A DNA stretch of 64,000 nt from Caulobacter sp. CCUG 60055 (GCF_022750545.1 NZ_PUIC01000003.1:310001-374000); one strand, 5' to 3'. Positions 1 to 8,393 are shown, counted from the stretch's first letter. Made by a program: numbers and translations. The notes: generated from the letters alone by a model not told the origin.

Positions 1-800
1 CCCAGGCCGACCAGATAGGCGCCGGTATAGGCGATGACGAACTGCAGGTAGCCGGCCCCGGGCGGCAGCAGCAGCCAGATGATCGCCACCGCCAGGGCCA
101 TGTCGACCACGCCGAGGCCGAGCTGCAGCAGGGCGTCGCCGACGGTGGGCAGCGGAATGCGTTTCGAGAACAGCACCAGCGGCTTGCGGAACGTGGCGCA
201 GGCCAGGATGTAGGCGCCGACGGCGGCCAGGATGGCGGCGCCGGCGACATGGGCGCCGAAGGCCACCGGCGAGCGGACCGCGCCGGTCACCAGGCCGAGC
301 CCGGTCAGGCTGCCGAGGCCGAGTATGAACGACACGCCCTGATAAAGCGTGGCGCTGGTCACCTGCATCAGACCGACCTGGCGGCGGGCGTAGACCCGGG
401 CGCGGACGGCGGCCGAGACCAGCAGGTTGGCGCCGAGGGCGTGGCCGAAGGCGTTGGCGACGAACGAGCCGGTCAGGGCCTCGCCCAGCGGCACGCGCGC
501 GCCGGTCCAGCGCAGGGCGCGCCATTCGACCAGCCCGACCAGGGCGAAGCTGGCCACGCAGCAGAACAGGGCGAGCGCCAGGCGGCCGGCGCCCCATCCC
601 TCGATGAAGCCGAGCAGGTCGGTGACGGAGATCTTGTGGAACTGGCGCCACAACACCCAGCCGGCGGCGACGATCAGCGCCACGGGCAATACGCGCAGGG
701 CTGTCCGTTTCAGGACCGACAGGTCGCGCGCGCGCCTCGGCGCGGGGCTTGGCTCCAAGGAAGGGACTCCCGGCAGGACGAACGCCGGCGGCGTCCGCAT
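1..800 (-). CDS. MprF-like lysylphosphatidylglycerol flippase/synthase membrane domain (3' end outside window)
   Basis: An open frame runs from an ATG at 800 to the window edge without a stop, giving about 266 residues of a polytopic membrane protein. After a basic N-terminus come repeated hydrophobic segments with small loops, and the region around SFVANAFGHALGANLLVSAA is typical of the UPF0104/MprF membrane family. In MprF this domain flips aminoacylated phosphatidylglycerol to the outer leaflet, and a C-terminal synthase domain modifies the lipid. Only the membrane part is visible, so a stand-alone UPF0104 flippase is equally possible. A GGAAGGGAGG stretch abuts the ATG; a TTG fourteen codons downstream is an alternative start. 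It lies 43 bases after the DUF2147 gene on the same strand and is probably co-transcribed with it. Confidence 0.7.
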   Translation of the reverse strand, partial: MRTPPAFVLPGVPSLEPSPAPRRARDLSVLKRTALRVLPVALIVAAGWVLWRQFHKISVTDLLGFIEGWGAGRLALALFCCVASFALVGLVEWRALRWTGARVPLGEALTGSFVANAFGHALGANLLVSAAVRARVYARRQVGLMQVTSATLYQGVSFILGLGSLTGLGLVTGAVRSPVAFGAHVAGAAILAAVGAYILACATFRKPLVLFSKRIPLPTVGDALLQLGLGVVDMALAVAIIWLLLPPGAGYLQFVIAYTGAYLVGL

Positions 801-843
801 CCTCCCTTCCCTGACCGGTTCGCGCGCGCTAGGCAAGCGGCCG

Positions 844-1272
844 TCAGAGCGCGGCGTCGGCCTTCCGGCGCCAGACCTGGGTGCGGCAGAAGGGGCCGAC
901 GCAGCCCTTGACGTGAAGAACCTGGCCCGAGACCAGCGTGAGGGTGGCGGTCTGGGCGGCGTCGCCGGTGGCGGGGTCGTAGGCCTTGCCCCCCGCCCAG
1001 GTCTTGGGGCCGCCGCGGAAGCCCTGGAGCACCAGCAGGCCCTTCAGCGGACGGCCGCGCAGGGCGTGGTCCTTGTTGCGGATGTCGGTCAGGCCCGGCT
1101 GGCCGCGCAGGGGGCCGGCGTCGACCACGCGGGCGCAGACCCCGCCGCCGCAGTCGAAGATCTCGACCACGCCGCCGTCGGTCGGCGTGGTCCAGAGCCC
1201 GTCCAGTTCGGAAGCCTGCGCGGCGACCGCGACGCAGGAAAAGGCGGCCGCCGCCGCGATCGTCCTCAGCAT
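844..1272 (-). CDS. DUF2147 family exported protein
   Basis: This 142-residue protein has a cleavable signal peptide (hydrophobic stretch ending AAQASE) and a single DUF2147 domain. Visible family features are GLWTTPTDGGVVEIFDCGG near the N-terminus, the central GRPLKGLLVLQGF, the WAGGKAYDPATG motif, and the C-terminal KGCVGPFCRTQVW. The fold is a small beta barrel predicted to be periplasmic; no biochemical role is established for the family. It starts two bases after the stop of the upstream metal-dependent hydrolase, so the two are translationally linked, and the MprF-like gene follows 43 bases downstream. The neighbourhood suggests an envelope-related function, but this is inference. Confidence 0.8.
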   Translation of the reverse strand: MLRTIAAAAAFSCVAVAAQASELDGLWTTPTDGGVVEIFDCGGGVCARVVDAGPLRGQPGLTDIRNKDHALRGRPLKGLLVLQGFRGGPKTWAGGKAYDPATGDAAQTATLTLVSGQVLHVKGCVGPFCRTQVWRRKADAAL

Positions 1273-1274
1273 CT

Positions 1275-2129
1275 TCAGGCCGCCTGTCCGGCCGGCGCGT
1301 AGCCGAGGTCGCGCTCGGCTTCGGCGAGCAGCTCGCGGTCGTCATGGTCCCACGGGTGGAAGCCGGGGCGGTAATAGGTGAAGTAGTCGGCCATCACCCG
1401 CCGCAGCAGGCCGGGCGAGACGATGAGGAAGCCGAACAACTGCAGCCAGGAGGACGGCCGGTTGGCGCCGTCCTGGCGGAACAGGTCGGCGATGTTGGCG
1501 CCGATGGCCCGGAACAGCAGCACGGTGGCCATGATCATCGCGCGGCAGCGCAGCCGCCAGCGTTGCAGCGGCGTCCAGTCGGCGGTGGCGGCGGTGAGCA
1601 CGTCGAAGGCGACGGCCTTGTGCTCGATCTCCTCCATGGCGTGCCAGCGCCACAGGTCGCGGGCCTCGGCCGGGGCCCCGGCCAGGTAGCGGGGATCGGC
1701 CAGCAGCTCGTGGGCCAGGATGGCCGTGAAGTGCTCCAGCGCGCAGGTGCCGGCCAGCTGTTCGATCGGCTCGCGCTTGCGGGCGAAGTCGATCATCCGC
1801 TTGGCGCGCTCGATCAGGGGCTCGATGTCGTAGCCGCTGCGTTCGGCCATCTGGTTGAAGGCGACATGTTCGCGGCTGTGCACGGCTTCCTGGTGCAGGA
1901 AGGCGGCGACCTGCTCGCGCAGGGACGAGGTCGCCACATGGGCGTAGCGGCGCACCGCGTCCATGAAGAAACGCTCGCCGTGCGGAAAGGTCGCCGACAG
2001 GGCGTTGAACACCGCCGTGGCGGCGAGGTCGCCGCCCACCCACCAATGAGGATGGTCCTCGGCGGGGCGGAACTTCGCGTCGCGGGGGCGGATCGTCAGA
2101 TCGGTCGGGGTCTTGGTCTGGTCGCTCAT
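1275..2129 (-). CDS. Predicted metal-dependent hydrolase (PF10118 family)
   Basis: The product is about 284 residues starting at MSDQTKTPTD. It matches the predicted metal-dependent hydrolase family: DHPHWWVGGD near the N-terminus, then FPHGERFF, HQEAVHSREHVAFNQM and, later, WHAMEEIEHKAVAFDV. The repeated E-x6-H and E-x2-H patterns look like a diiron four-helix bundle. Members are described only as predicted hydrolases, and the substrate is unknown. GGAGG lies seven bases before the chosen ATG; an upstream in-frame ATG at 2141 would add four residues. It heads a minus-strand run with DUF2147 and MprF-like genes and is divergent from a TetR regulator, whose likely operator lies between them, so TetR control of this gene is plausible. 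Confidence 0.8.
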   Translation of the reverse strand: MSDQTKTPTDLTIRPRDAKFRPAEDHPHWWVGGDLAATAVFNALSATFPHGERFFMDAVRRYAHVATSSLREQVAAFLHQEAVHSREHVAFNQMAERSGYDIEPLIERAKRMIDFARKREPIEQLAGTCALEHFTAILAHELLADPRYLAGAPAEARDLWRWHAMEEIEHKAVAFDVLTAATADWTPLQRWRLRCRAMIMATVLLFRAIGANIADLFRQDGANRPSSWLQLFGFLIVSPGLLRRVMADYFTYYRPGFHPWDHDDRELLAEAERDLGYAPAGQAA

Positions 2130-2169
2130 GCGGGCCTCCATCCATCCGTTACGACGAGATAGCTCAATA

Positions 2170-2185
2170 TTGACATTGATGTCAA
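2170..2185. promoter_or_regulatory. Palindromic operator candidate between hydrolase and TetR genes
   Basis: TTGACAT-TG-ATGTCAA is a perfect inverted repeat with 7-base arms and a 2-base centre, in an AT-rich patch between divergent genes. A 10-base word, ATGTAAATAT, follows directly at 2185-2194 and recurs at 2224-2233. A TetR dimer encoded by the flanking gene is the obvious candidate to bind here. Binding itself is inferred. Confidence 0.5.
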
Positions 2186-2280
2186 TGTAAATATTGGCGG
2201 GGATGACGCCGTCGTGAACTTCGATGTAAATATCCGGGGTCGGCGCGTTCGCGGGGCCGGCGCGGGGGGTTGCGACAGCG

Positions 2281-2892
2281 ATGGCGAACGAGGATCTGGG
2301 CCCGGCCAAGCGCCGCAAGCGCACGCCCGAGGCGGCGCGCCTGGAGGCGCTGGCCGCGGCGCGGGCCCTGTTGCTGGAGGGCGGCCCGAACGCGGTGACG
2401 CTGAAGGCGGTCGGCGAGGCCATCGGCATGAGCCACGCCAACGTCATCCACCATTTCGGCTCGGCGGCGGGGCTGCAGTCGGCGCTGATGGGGGCGATGG
2501 TGCGCGACCTAGCCGACGCCCTGACCGAGGCCGTCGATCATGTGCGCTCGGACGACGCGGCGTTCCGCCGGCTGGTCGACATGGTGTTCGACGCCTTCTC
2601 GCAGGGCGGGGCGGGCTATCTGGCCGCCTGGATCGCCCTGTCGGGGGACCTCTCGCAGCTCGACCCCGTGCGCGAGACGGTGCGCAGCCTGGTCCTGGCC
2701 ATCAAGGACAAGTTCGCCGACCTGGCCGACGACGAGACGGCGGTGGAGCGGATCACCTCGGTGGTGCTGTTCATCGCCCTGTCGGCGTTCGGCGACGCGG
2801 TGATCGGCGCGCCGCTGCGGGGCATGCTGGGCCGCGCGCCCGACGCCACCCGGGCGATCGTCGCCCAGCTGCTGCCCAGCTTCCTGGTCTGA
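2281..2892 (+). CDS. TetR family transcriptional regulator
   Basis: The 203-residue protein has an N-terminal TetR helix-turn-helix at roughly residues 17-63: EAARLEALAAARALLLEGG, then TLKAVGEAIGMSHANVIHHFGS, where the recognition helix is SHANVIHHF. The C-terminal ligand-binding half is variable as usual; a short hydrophobic helix (VVLFIALSAFGDAVIG) near residue 165 could shape a pocket for a lipophilic ligand. It is divergent from the metal-dependent hydrolase operon with a palindrome in between, so it probably represses that operon and itself. The ligand cannot be guessed. No strong Shine-Dalgarno precedes the ATG, but the homology begins immediately after it. Confidence 0.85.
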   Translation: MANEDLGPAKRRKRTPEAARLEALAAARALLLEGGPNAVTLKAVGEAIGMSHANVIHHFGSAAGLQSALMGAMVRDLADALTEAVDHVRSDDAAFRRLVDMVFDAFSQGGAGYLAAWIALSGDLSQLDPVRETVRSLVLAIKDKFADLADDETAVERITSVVLFIALSAFGDAVIGAPLRGMLGRAPDATRAIVAQLLPSFLV

Positions 2893-2893
2893 G

Positions 2894-2927
2894 AAGAAAA
2901 GCCGGCGCGGCGGAGGCCGCCGCGCCG
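2894..2927 (-). terminator. Rho-independent terminator of the TonB-dependent receptor gene
   Basis: An 11-bp perfect GC-rich stem (2903-2913 with 2917-2927) has a 3-base loop. On the minus strand it is followed by CTTTTCTTC, as expected for an intrinsic terminator just past the receptor stop codon at 2947. Confidence 0.8.
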
Positions 2928-2946
2928 TGAGTCACCGGGAAGAAAG

Positions 2947-5900
2947 CTAGAAGGTCTTGCTGACCGACACCCCGATCAGACGCGGATCGAGGGTGAAGAC
3001 GTTGGTGGTCAGGCCGGTGTCGTCGCTGTTGGTGAACGAGTCGGTGATCGGCGTCTTGTCGAACAGGTTCTTGGCGTAGACCTGGAAGACCAGGCCCGCC
3101 TGCGGCCGGGCGACGGTCAGCGACAGGTTGGCGTTGTTCCAGCTCTTCAGGCGGTCGTACGAGGTGTTGTAGACCCGGGCGTAGCTGCTGCTCTGCTGGT
3201 AGAAGTCGCCGCGCAGCACCGCGTTCCAGCCGGCCGGCAGGTCCCAGGTGTACTGGGCGCCGATGTTGAAGGTCCAGTGCGGCGAGTTGGGCAGCTCGTT
3301 GCCGCCGACGTCGGCGTAGAAGCCCGCCCCGCCGTTGGGCGCCTGGGTGGCCGGATCGTAGTGGATACCGGTGATAAGCGAAGGAACGCTGGTCGGGTCC
3401 TTATAGTTGCCCAGATAGCTGCCGCCGCACAGGGCGGTCAGCAGGACGGGCGCGGTGTCGCCAAAGGTCAGAATCTTCGAGACGAGACTGGTCGGCGCGA
3501 TGCAGTTCGAGGCCAGCTGCAGCCAGGGCCGGACGAGGGTCCAGTCCGGGTTGCCCTGGGTGCGGTTCATCAGGTCGATGGACTTGGAGCCGCTGGCCAG
3601 TTCGGTGTTGAGATAGCCGAGGTTGGCGTTGATCTGCAGGTTGCGAGTCGGTCGCCACACCGATTCCAACTCGACGCCCCACATGGTGGCGTCGAAGTTC
3701 TCGTTGGCGGCGGTGCGGTCGACGATCTTGGACACCTGGTAGTCGGTGTAGTCGTAATAGAAGGCCGAGGCGTTGAGGGTCAGGGCCCCGTGCATCAGGG
3801 TGTTCTTGGTCCCGACCTCGAAGGCGTTGATGAACTCCGGCCGGAAGGTGGTCGGCTGCGGCGCGAAGTTCAGCACCTGGGGATTGGAGCCGATGCCCGG
3901 CGGGTTGGCGCCGCCGCCCTTGTAGCCGCGCGAATAGAAGGCGTAGACCAGGGTCTGGTCGGTGAACGACAGCTGCGGCTTCCAGTCGACGCCCAGGCGG
4001 CCGGTGAATTCGCCCCAGCTCTGCTTGATGTCGGGCAGGGTGGGATAGCCGCTGCTGACATAGCCGCCGGCGACCGGGCCCGGCGCCAGCAGCAGCTGGC
4101 TGGGGGTCGGGGTGAAGCGCTTGTGGTCGTCGGTATAGCGTAGGCCCGCGGTGATCTTCACGTCATTGGCCAGTTGCCAATAGACCTCGCCGAACACCGC
4201 CGTCGAATTGACGACATAGGGGTTGGCGCTGCGGAAATAGTTATGGCCCTGGCCATTGATCTTGTTGATCGGGTTGGGGTCTACATAGACGCAGCTTTCC
4301 GTCGGCGTGGTCGGGCAGGGTACGCCAGGGTCGGCGCCGCCATTAAGGAAGCTCTGGGCGATGGCCGAGGCGATGTTGAACATCACATAATAGTCTTCCT
4401 TGGTCTCGTAGCGCAGATAGTTGGCGCCGACGCTGAAATTCACCGGGCCGTCGAAGGACGACTGCAGGCGGAACTCCTGAGACCATTGCTTGCTGCGGGC
4501 CTGGTTGACGTCCATGCCGACGATGGTGCTGGACGGACCAAGTTGCGGATCGGTGTATATGCCGCCCGGCGTGATGCCAGGATTGGTGAGCGGCGTGCCA
4601 AAGAGATCGTATAGCCCGCTCGAATTATTGAACACAGGTTGAGTGTTGAATCTATTATAATCTTGAGAGGAGTAATATCTGTCTTGCGTATACAGTGTTT
4701 GCGAGAACAGTTTTAAACTATTAGTGAGATCAAAATCCAAATTAAGTTGATAGACGTCGTTCTTCGCCCTGAATCGTGGATCGAATTTCGATGCGATCGT
4801 GCGAAGATCAGGCGACTGCATCTGATTTCCGTAAGGATCTACGCCTGGCCTAAGCAGTGGCACTTGGTTGCCGAGCGCATCAAAGCCGAGCACTGCTACG
4901 GATTGAGCAGCAATTACCAGAGGAAGACTATTGCCATTGGGCGTACCGTAGGAGGCGGTGTTGAATAGCGATCCTGGAAGACAGCCCTGGCTCAGTATCC
5001 CGCGGATCTGATTCGTGGTCGCGTTTGGATCGGCGGAGAACGGAAAGGCGGCGGCGTTGATCTGCCCGAAGCCGGCGATGGAGCTCGGTCCCGGATCGCG
5101 CGTGCAGAGTTGCTTGCCGGTCCGTGAGCGGTTGTCGTTTTCGTTGAAATGCTCCCAGACGAAATTGGCCCGGAAGCGGTCGACCGGCTTCCATTGCAGG
5201 CTGACCCGGCCGGACCACAGGTCGCGGCCGTTGACGTCGTTGCCGGTGATGGTGTTGTGGTCGAAGCCGTTGCGCTGGGTCGAGGCGCCGGCGATGCGCA
5301 TGGCGAACGTGTCGCCCAGCGGCACGTTGACGAAGCCGCTCAGGCGGCGGGTGTCGTAATTGCCGACCTCGGCCTTGAGCTGGCCTTCGAAATTGTCGGT
5401 CGGCTTGGCGGTGATGACGTTGACCACGCCGCCGGTGGCGTTGCGGCCATAGAGGGTGCCCTGCGGCCCGCGCAGCACCTCCACCCGCTCGATGTCGAAA
5501 TATTCCTGCTCGAACAGGCGGTTGCGGATCATCGGCGTGTTGTTGAAGCTGATGGCCACCGCCGGGTCGGTGGTCACCGACACCGCCTTGGTGCCGACGC
5601 CGCGGATCTGCAGGTTGTAGCTGCTGAAATTGTTCTTGGAGAAGGTGACGTTGGGAATGGCCTTGAGCAGGTCGGGGCCGCCCTCGATCTTCTGCTGGTC
5701 CAGGGCCTTGCCGGTGAACGCCGAGATGGCGATCGGCACGCTCTGGATGCGCTCTTCCTTCTTCTGCGCTGTGACGATCAGCTCATCGACCGCCGCCGCG
5801 CCCGTCGCCTGGCCCTGGGCCGGCGGGGCCGCGGCGGCGAACTGGGGGGAAGCGGGCCGGCCCTCCGCGCTGATCTTGGTCACCACGAAGACGTTGCCGT

Positions 5901-6183
5901 CGCGCTTGTACTTCAGGCCGGTGCCGTTCAGCAGGGCCTTGAGCGCGGTCTCGGGGCTGGCCGAGGCGGCGTAGCCGCGCGTACGCTTGCCCGCCGTCAG
6001 GTCGGTGTCGGCCAGGATGGTCACGCCGCTCTGATCGCCGAAGGCGCGCAGGGCGCGGTCCAGCGGCTGGGCCGGAATGTTATAAGCGTTGTCGGCAGCG
6101 TGGGCGGCCGATCCGAACGCGGTCAAAGCCAGCAACGCCGCGCCGCACAGCAGGCGGGCGTCAAGACGAGCACCGAAACCCAT
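2947..6183 (-). CDS. TonB-dependent receptor with N-terminal STN signalling domain
   Basis: This is a 1,078-residue outer-membrane receptor. The start is the ATG at 6183, preceded by AGGAGG at nine bases; upstream in-frame codons lack coding character. A signal peptide (residues 1-29, ending AAHAA) is followed by an STN domain at about 30-100 (NIPAQPLDRALRAFGDQSGV, ending DGNVFVVT). Next comes a linker with a TonB-box-like DELIVTAQK, the plug (RGPQGTLYGRNATGG near residue 245) and a long beta barrel ending in the aromatic residue F of VSVSKTF. The STN domain marks a transducer-type receptor that signals to a FecR-like anti-sigma factor, and FecI/FecR genes lie upstream on the same strand. Between them are three small secreted paralogues. 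The substrate is unknown; iron complexes, vitamin-like or hydrophobic ligands are all possible. Codons about 395-525 lie in a strikingly AT-rich patch (see findings). Confidence 0.92.
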   Translation of the reverse strand: MGFGARLDARLLCGAALLALTAFGSAAHAADNAYNIPAQPLDRALRAFGDQSGVTILADTDLTAGKRTRGYAASASPETALKALLNGTGLKYKRDGNVFVVTKISAEGRPASPQFAAAAPPAQGQATGAAAVDELIVTAQKKEERIQSVPIAISAFTGKALDQQKIEGGPDLLKAIPNVTFSKNNFSSYNLQIRGVGTKAVSVTTDPAVAISFNNTPMIRNRLFEQEYFDIERVEVLRGPQGTLYGRNATGGVVNVITAKPTDNFEGQLKAEVGNYDTRRLSGFVNVPLGDTFAMRIAGASTQRNGFDHNTITGNDVNGRDLWSGRVSLQWKPVDRFRANFVWEHFNENDNRSRTGKQLCTRDPGPSSIAGFGQINAAAFPFSADPNATTNQIRGILSQGCLPGSLFNTASYGTPNGNSLPLVIAAQSVAVLGFDALGNQVPLLRPGVDPYGNQMQSPDLRTIASKFDPRFRAKNDVYQLNLDFDLTNSLKLFSQTLYTQDRYYSSQDYNRFNTQPVFNNSSGLYDLFGTPLTNPGITPGGIYTDPQLGPSSTIVGMDVNQARSKQWSQEFRLQSSFDGPVNFSVGANYLRYETKEDYYVMFNIASAIAQSFLNGGADPGVPCPTTPTESCVYVDPNPINKINGQGHNYFRSANPYVVNSTAVFGEVYWQLANDVKITAGLRYTDDHKRFTPTPSQLLLAPGPVAGGYVSSGYPTLPDIKQSWGEFTGRLGVDWKPQLSFTDQTLVYAFYSRGYKGGGANPPGIGSNPQVLNFAPQPTTFRPEFINAFEVGTKNTLMHGALTLNASAFYYDYTDYQVSKIVDRTAANENFDATMWGVELESVWRPTRNLQINANLGYLNTELASGSKSIDLMNRTQGNPDWTLVRPWLQLASNCIAPTSLVSKILTFGDTAPVLLTALCGGSYLGNYKDPTSVPSLITGIHYDPATQAPNGGAGFYADVGGNELPNSPHWTFNIGAQYTWDLPAGWNAVLRGDFYQQSSSYARVYNTSYDRLKSWNNANLSLTVARPQAGLVFQVYAKNLFDKTPITDSFTNSDDTGLTTNVFTLDPRLIGVSVSKTF

Positions 6184-6417
6184 GACTGGTTTCCTCCTAT
6201 TGGTCCGGGATTTATCCCGTTTTCTTTGCGGAGGGCCTCGCCCTCTCGTTTTGTCAGACGTCGCGCCGTCGAAGGCGGGGGGATGGCGATGGAAAGATTT
6301 TTGAAAGGATGTCGGACGGCTTTGTCGGAACGCGACATCAACCTGCTTCCGACGGTGCAATTCGCCGTCGAAGCAAACGCGATCAGCAATATAACGAATG
6401 TATTCTCAGCTTATCGG

Positions 6418-6891
6418 CTAAGGCAGAAGAATAACACCAGGGAATGTCAATTTGGCGCCGATGTTGCAATCGGGAGCAAGCAATTGATTTGTGAAGCTCG
6501 CGATCGATGGGGAACCATTCTGCCAACTTACGCTCAGTGTGCCTGGTCCACAATCACCGATCGGGGTGTTGATGGCAAAACCCGAGATGAATACATGCGT
6601 CGTATCTGGCGCTGTCATAGTCCAGGGTAAACTAGCCGCCATAATGGTCGGGCATATTCCCAGCATGCCACCAGAAAATATGGCTGAGGTGATACTCGCA
6701 CTGCTTCCATCGACGTTTATCTTTCCATTGACTGTCATCGTACAGCTTATCGATGACCCACCCTTAACCAGAGTAAAGGGGCCACTGCCCGTGAACGGGG
6801 CGTTGCGTGGAGAAAGTGTCGCGGCGGATGCACTGGCGGCGTAAGCGATGGACGAGACGGCGGCCAGACAGGCGATCTTGTAAGCCCTCAT
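6418..6891 (-). CDS. Small secreted protein, paralogue 1 of 3 (PraB-like)
   Basis: The 157-residue protein has a clear signal peptide ending in ASASA and a mature domain starting ATLSPRNAPFTGSGPFTL. It aligns end to end with the next two upstream genes: an N-terminal F-T-x-x-G segment, then four cysteines in the contexts SCTMTV, GICPTI, GDCGPG and PDCNIG. The four cysteines probably form two disulfides. The overall pattern recalls the Pseudomonas PraB family (protein activator of alkane oxidation); this is recognised from memory and is not proof of function. The start is well supported by GAGGAAACCGTC before the ATG. By hand count 124 of 240 bases at 6421-6660 are G or C (52%), far below its two paralogues and the rest of the region, which suggests a different origin. 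Confidence 0.65.
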   Translation of the reverse strand: MRAYKIACLAAVSSIAYAASASAATLSPRNAPFTGSGPFTLVKGGSSISCTMTVNGKINVDGSSASITSAIFSGGMLGICPTIMAASLPWTMTAPDTTHVFISGFAINTPIGDCGPGTLSVSWQNGSPSIASFTNQLLAPDCNIGAKLTFPGVILLP

Positions 6892-7002
6892 GACGGTTTC
6901 CTCGCTTCATTGCGAGATGGCGGACGCCACCTCTAAGAGAATAGACGCGCCGCGTTTGCAATCGGGGGGTGAGCGAACCGGGCCATCCGTGATGGTGGTG
7001 GC

Positions 7003-7043
7003 TAAAGAAGAAGCCCCCGACGGCGGCTTGCGCCATCGGGGGC
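7003..7043 (-). terminator. Rho-independent terminator after secreted paralogue 2
   Basis: GCCCCCGA (minus strand 7043-7036) pairs perfectly with TCGGGGGC (7020-7013), and CTTCTTCTTT follows on the minus strand. It lies 78 bases past the stop of the secreted protein gene that ends at 7121, and would separate that gene from paralogue 1. Confidence 0.7.
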
Positions 7044-7120
7044 CGAAGTTGGCGACAGAACTCTACGCGGCCTCGTGACCCGGCGGCCCGTTCGTCGCGA
7101 TTGGATTCAGGACTCGCTGA

Positions 7121-7591
7121 TCAGGGAACCAGCGTGAGGCCCGGGACATTCAGCTTGCCGCTGACCGAGCAGCTGCCGGACAGCGGTTGGTTCACGAAAG
7201 TCAGGACTGACGGCGAGCCGTTGGCCCAGCCGGCGGTCAGGTTGGTGGGGCCGCAGTTGCCGATCGGCGTGGTGACGGCCACGTTAGCGACAGTGACCGA
7301 GGTCGTGCTCGGAGCTGTAATGGTCCACGGCACGGTCGAGGTCACAAGGGCGCAGAAGCCGAGCGGGTCGCCAGAGAACGTGGCGCTGGTGACGGTGGCG
7401 AACGTGCCGCTCGCATCGACGGTGCCGGTGAAGACCGCGTTACAGTTGAGTTTGACGCCGTTCTTGATCAGCTGGGTGGTGCCCGTGGCGGTGAACGATC
7501 CGCCGGCCGGCGTCACCGTGGCGGCGGAAGCAGCGCTGGCGAAGGCCACGGACGCGGCGGCCGCCAGGCAGAGAACTTGCAGAGCCTTCAT
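7121..7591 (-). CDS. Small secreted protein, paralogue 2 of 3 (PraB-like)
   Basis: The 156-residue exported protein starts at MKALQVLCLAAAAS, preceded by AGAGGAAATCGTC. The signal peptide ends ASAASA and the mature chain begins ATVTPAGGSFTATGTTQL. The four cysteines occur as LNCNAV, GFCALV, GNCGPT and GSCSVS, at the same relative positions as in the two neighbouring paralogues, with shared blocks SATFSGDPLG, VPWTITAPST and TPIGNCGPTN. The mature domain is rich in Thr, Ser, Val and Gly and is likely an all-beta fold. The same PraB-like resemblance holds. Its G+C content is normal for the region. It sits between FecR and the STN-domain receptor, so a role linked to ligand capture or surface signalling is an inference from position only. 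Confidence 0.65.
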   Translation of the reverse strand: MKALQVLCLAAAASVAFASAASAATVTPAGGSFTATGTTQLIKNGVKLNCNAVFTGTVDASGTFATVTSATFSGDPLGFCALVTSTVPWTITAPSTTSVTVANVAVTTPIGNCGPTNLTAGWANGSPSVLTFVNQPLSGSCSVSGKLNVPGLTLVP

Positions 7592-7724
7592 GACGATTTC
7601 CTCTTGTGTTTGACGTGGGCTGTTTTCGCCCTTCAGGGGGTGCGAAACACCCCACACGGGAATAGACGCCCCTTGCGCGCGGGGAGGGGGGATCGCCCCG
7701 ACGTTTTTTTGCGCGGGCTGGGGG

Positions 7725-8183
7725 TCAGGGCGCGATGCTGAGCGCGGGCGTCGTGGGAAGGATCATGGAGATGGTGCAGTCGCCGAGCGGCTGATTGACC
7801 GCGGTGAATCTCGATAGGGTGTTGTCCCAGGAGCCGCTGACCGAGCCTGTGCAGGTAAGGGGGGCCGCAACGATGCTCATGCCGGAGATCGTCATGGCGG
7901 TTGGTGATGTCGGGGTGGCGGTCCAGGGCAGGCCGCTTGTGCTCCATACCGCACAGATGCTTCCGCCCGAGAAGGCGGCGCTGTTGATGGTGGCGTGCGA
8001 GCCGTCGGCGGCGACAACCCCGGCCACGGTGAGCGTGCAGCCCAGGACGCCGGTTCCGATGTGGGCCGAAAGGGCCCCCCTGGCGGTGAAGTTCGTTCCC
8101 GTCGGGGAGATGGTCGCCGCCGAGGCGGCGCCGGCCAGGGCCGCGCAGGCGGCGGCGAGGCACAGGACGTTCGAGGTCTTCAT
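7725..8183 (-). CDS. Small secreted protein, paralogue 3 of 3 (PraB-like)
   Basis: The 152-residue exported protein starts at MKTSNVLCLAAACAAL, with AGGGAAA before it; an in-frame ATG at 8201 would add six residues but has no better ribosome-binding site. The signal peptide ends AGAASA and the mature chain begins ATISPTGTNFTARGALSA. Cysteines lie in LGCTLT, SICAVW, LTCTGS and GDCTIS, aligned with those of paralogues 1 and 2. It is the most diverged copy: the TPIGxCGP block is replaced by VAAPLTCTGS. It is first of the three in transcription order, following FecR after a gap of about 210 bases. Tandem duplication with divergence is the simplest history. Confidence 0.65.
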   Translation of the reverse strand: MKTSNVLCLAAACAALAGAASAATISPTGTNFTARGALSAHIGTGVLGCTLTVAGVVAADGSHATINSAAFSGGSICAVWSTSGLPWTATPTSPTAMTISGMSIVAAPLTCTGSVSGSWDNTLSRFTAVNQPLGDCTISMILPTTPALSIAP

Positions 8184-8393
8184 GGCGTCTTTCCCTGTCA
8201 TGCGCGGGGCGACGTCGCGGCTCGGGCTGAACCGCGCGGCCCCGTCCAGATAGACGCGCCGCCGCCTTCGCCAGGGGGAGGTGAGGACAGCTTTTCGGGG
8301 ATTTTCTCTGGAATTACCGGATGGGTTGCGTGATCGCGCGAGGCGCAGCGATCGTGGGGCGGCGGCGGGTCGCGGCCCGGGCCGGCGATCGGC

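Noticed and set aside
249-1302. Long plus-strand open frames over the MprF-like and DUF2147 genes
   Set aside because: They are antisense to genes with clear homology and membrane or signal features, read as Arg/Ala/Gly-rich, and have the codon bias of an antisense shadow.
5149-6630. A 493-codon plus-strand open frame antisense to the TonB receptor
   Set aside because: It lies opposite the STN, plug and signal peptide of the receptor, has no recognisable domain and no ribosome-binding site, and is a typical high-GC antisense artefact.
7680-7718. GGGGATCGCCCC followed by T7 on the plus strand near 7700, resembling a terminator
   Set aside because: The stem is only four base pairs, four bases separate it from the T run, and no plus-strand transcript is expected there; on the minus strand it precedes no U tract.
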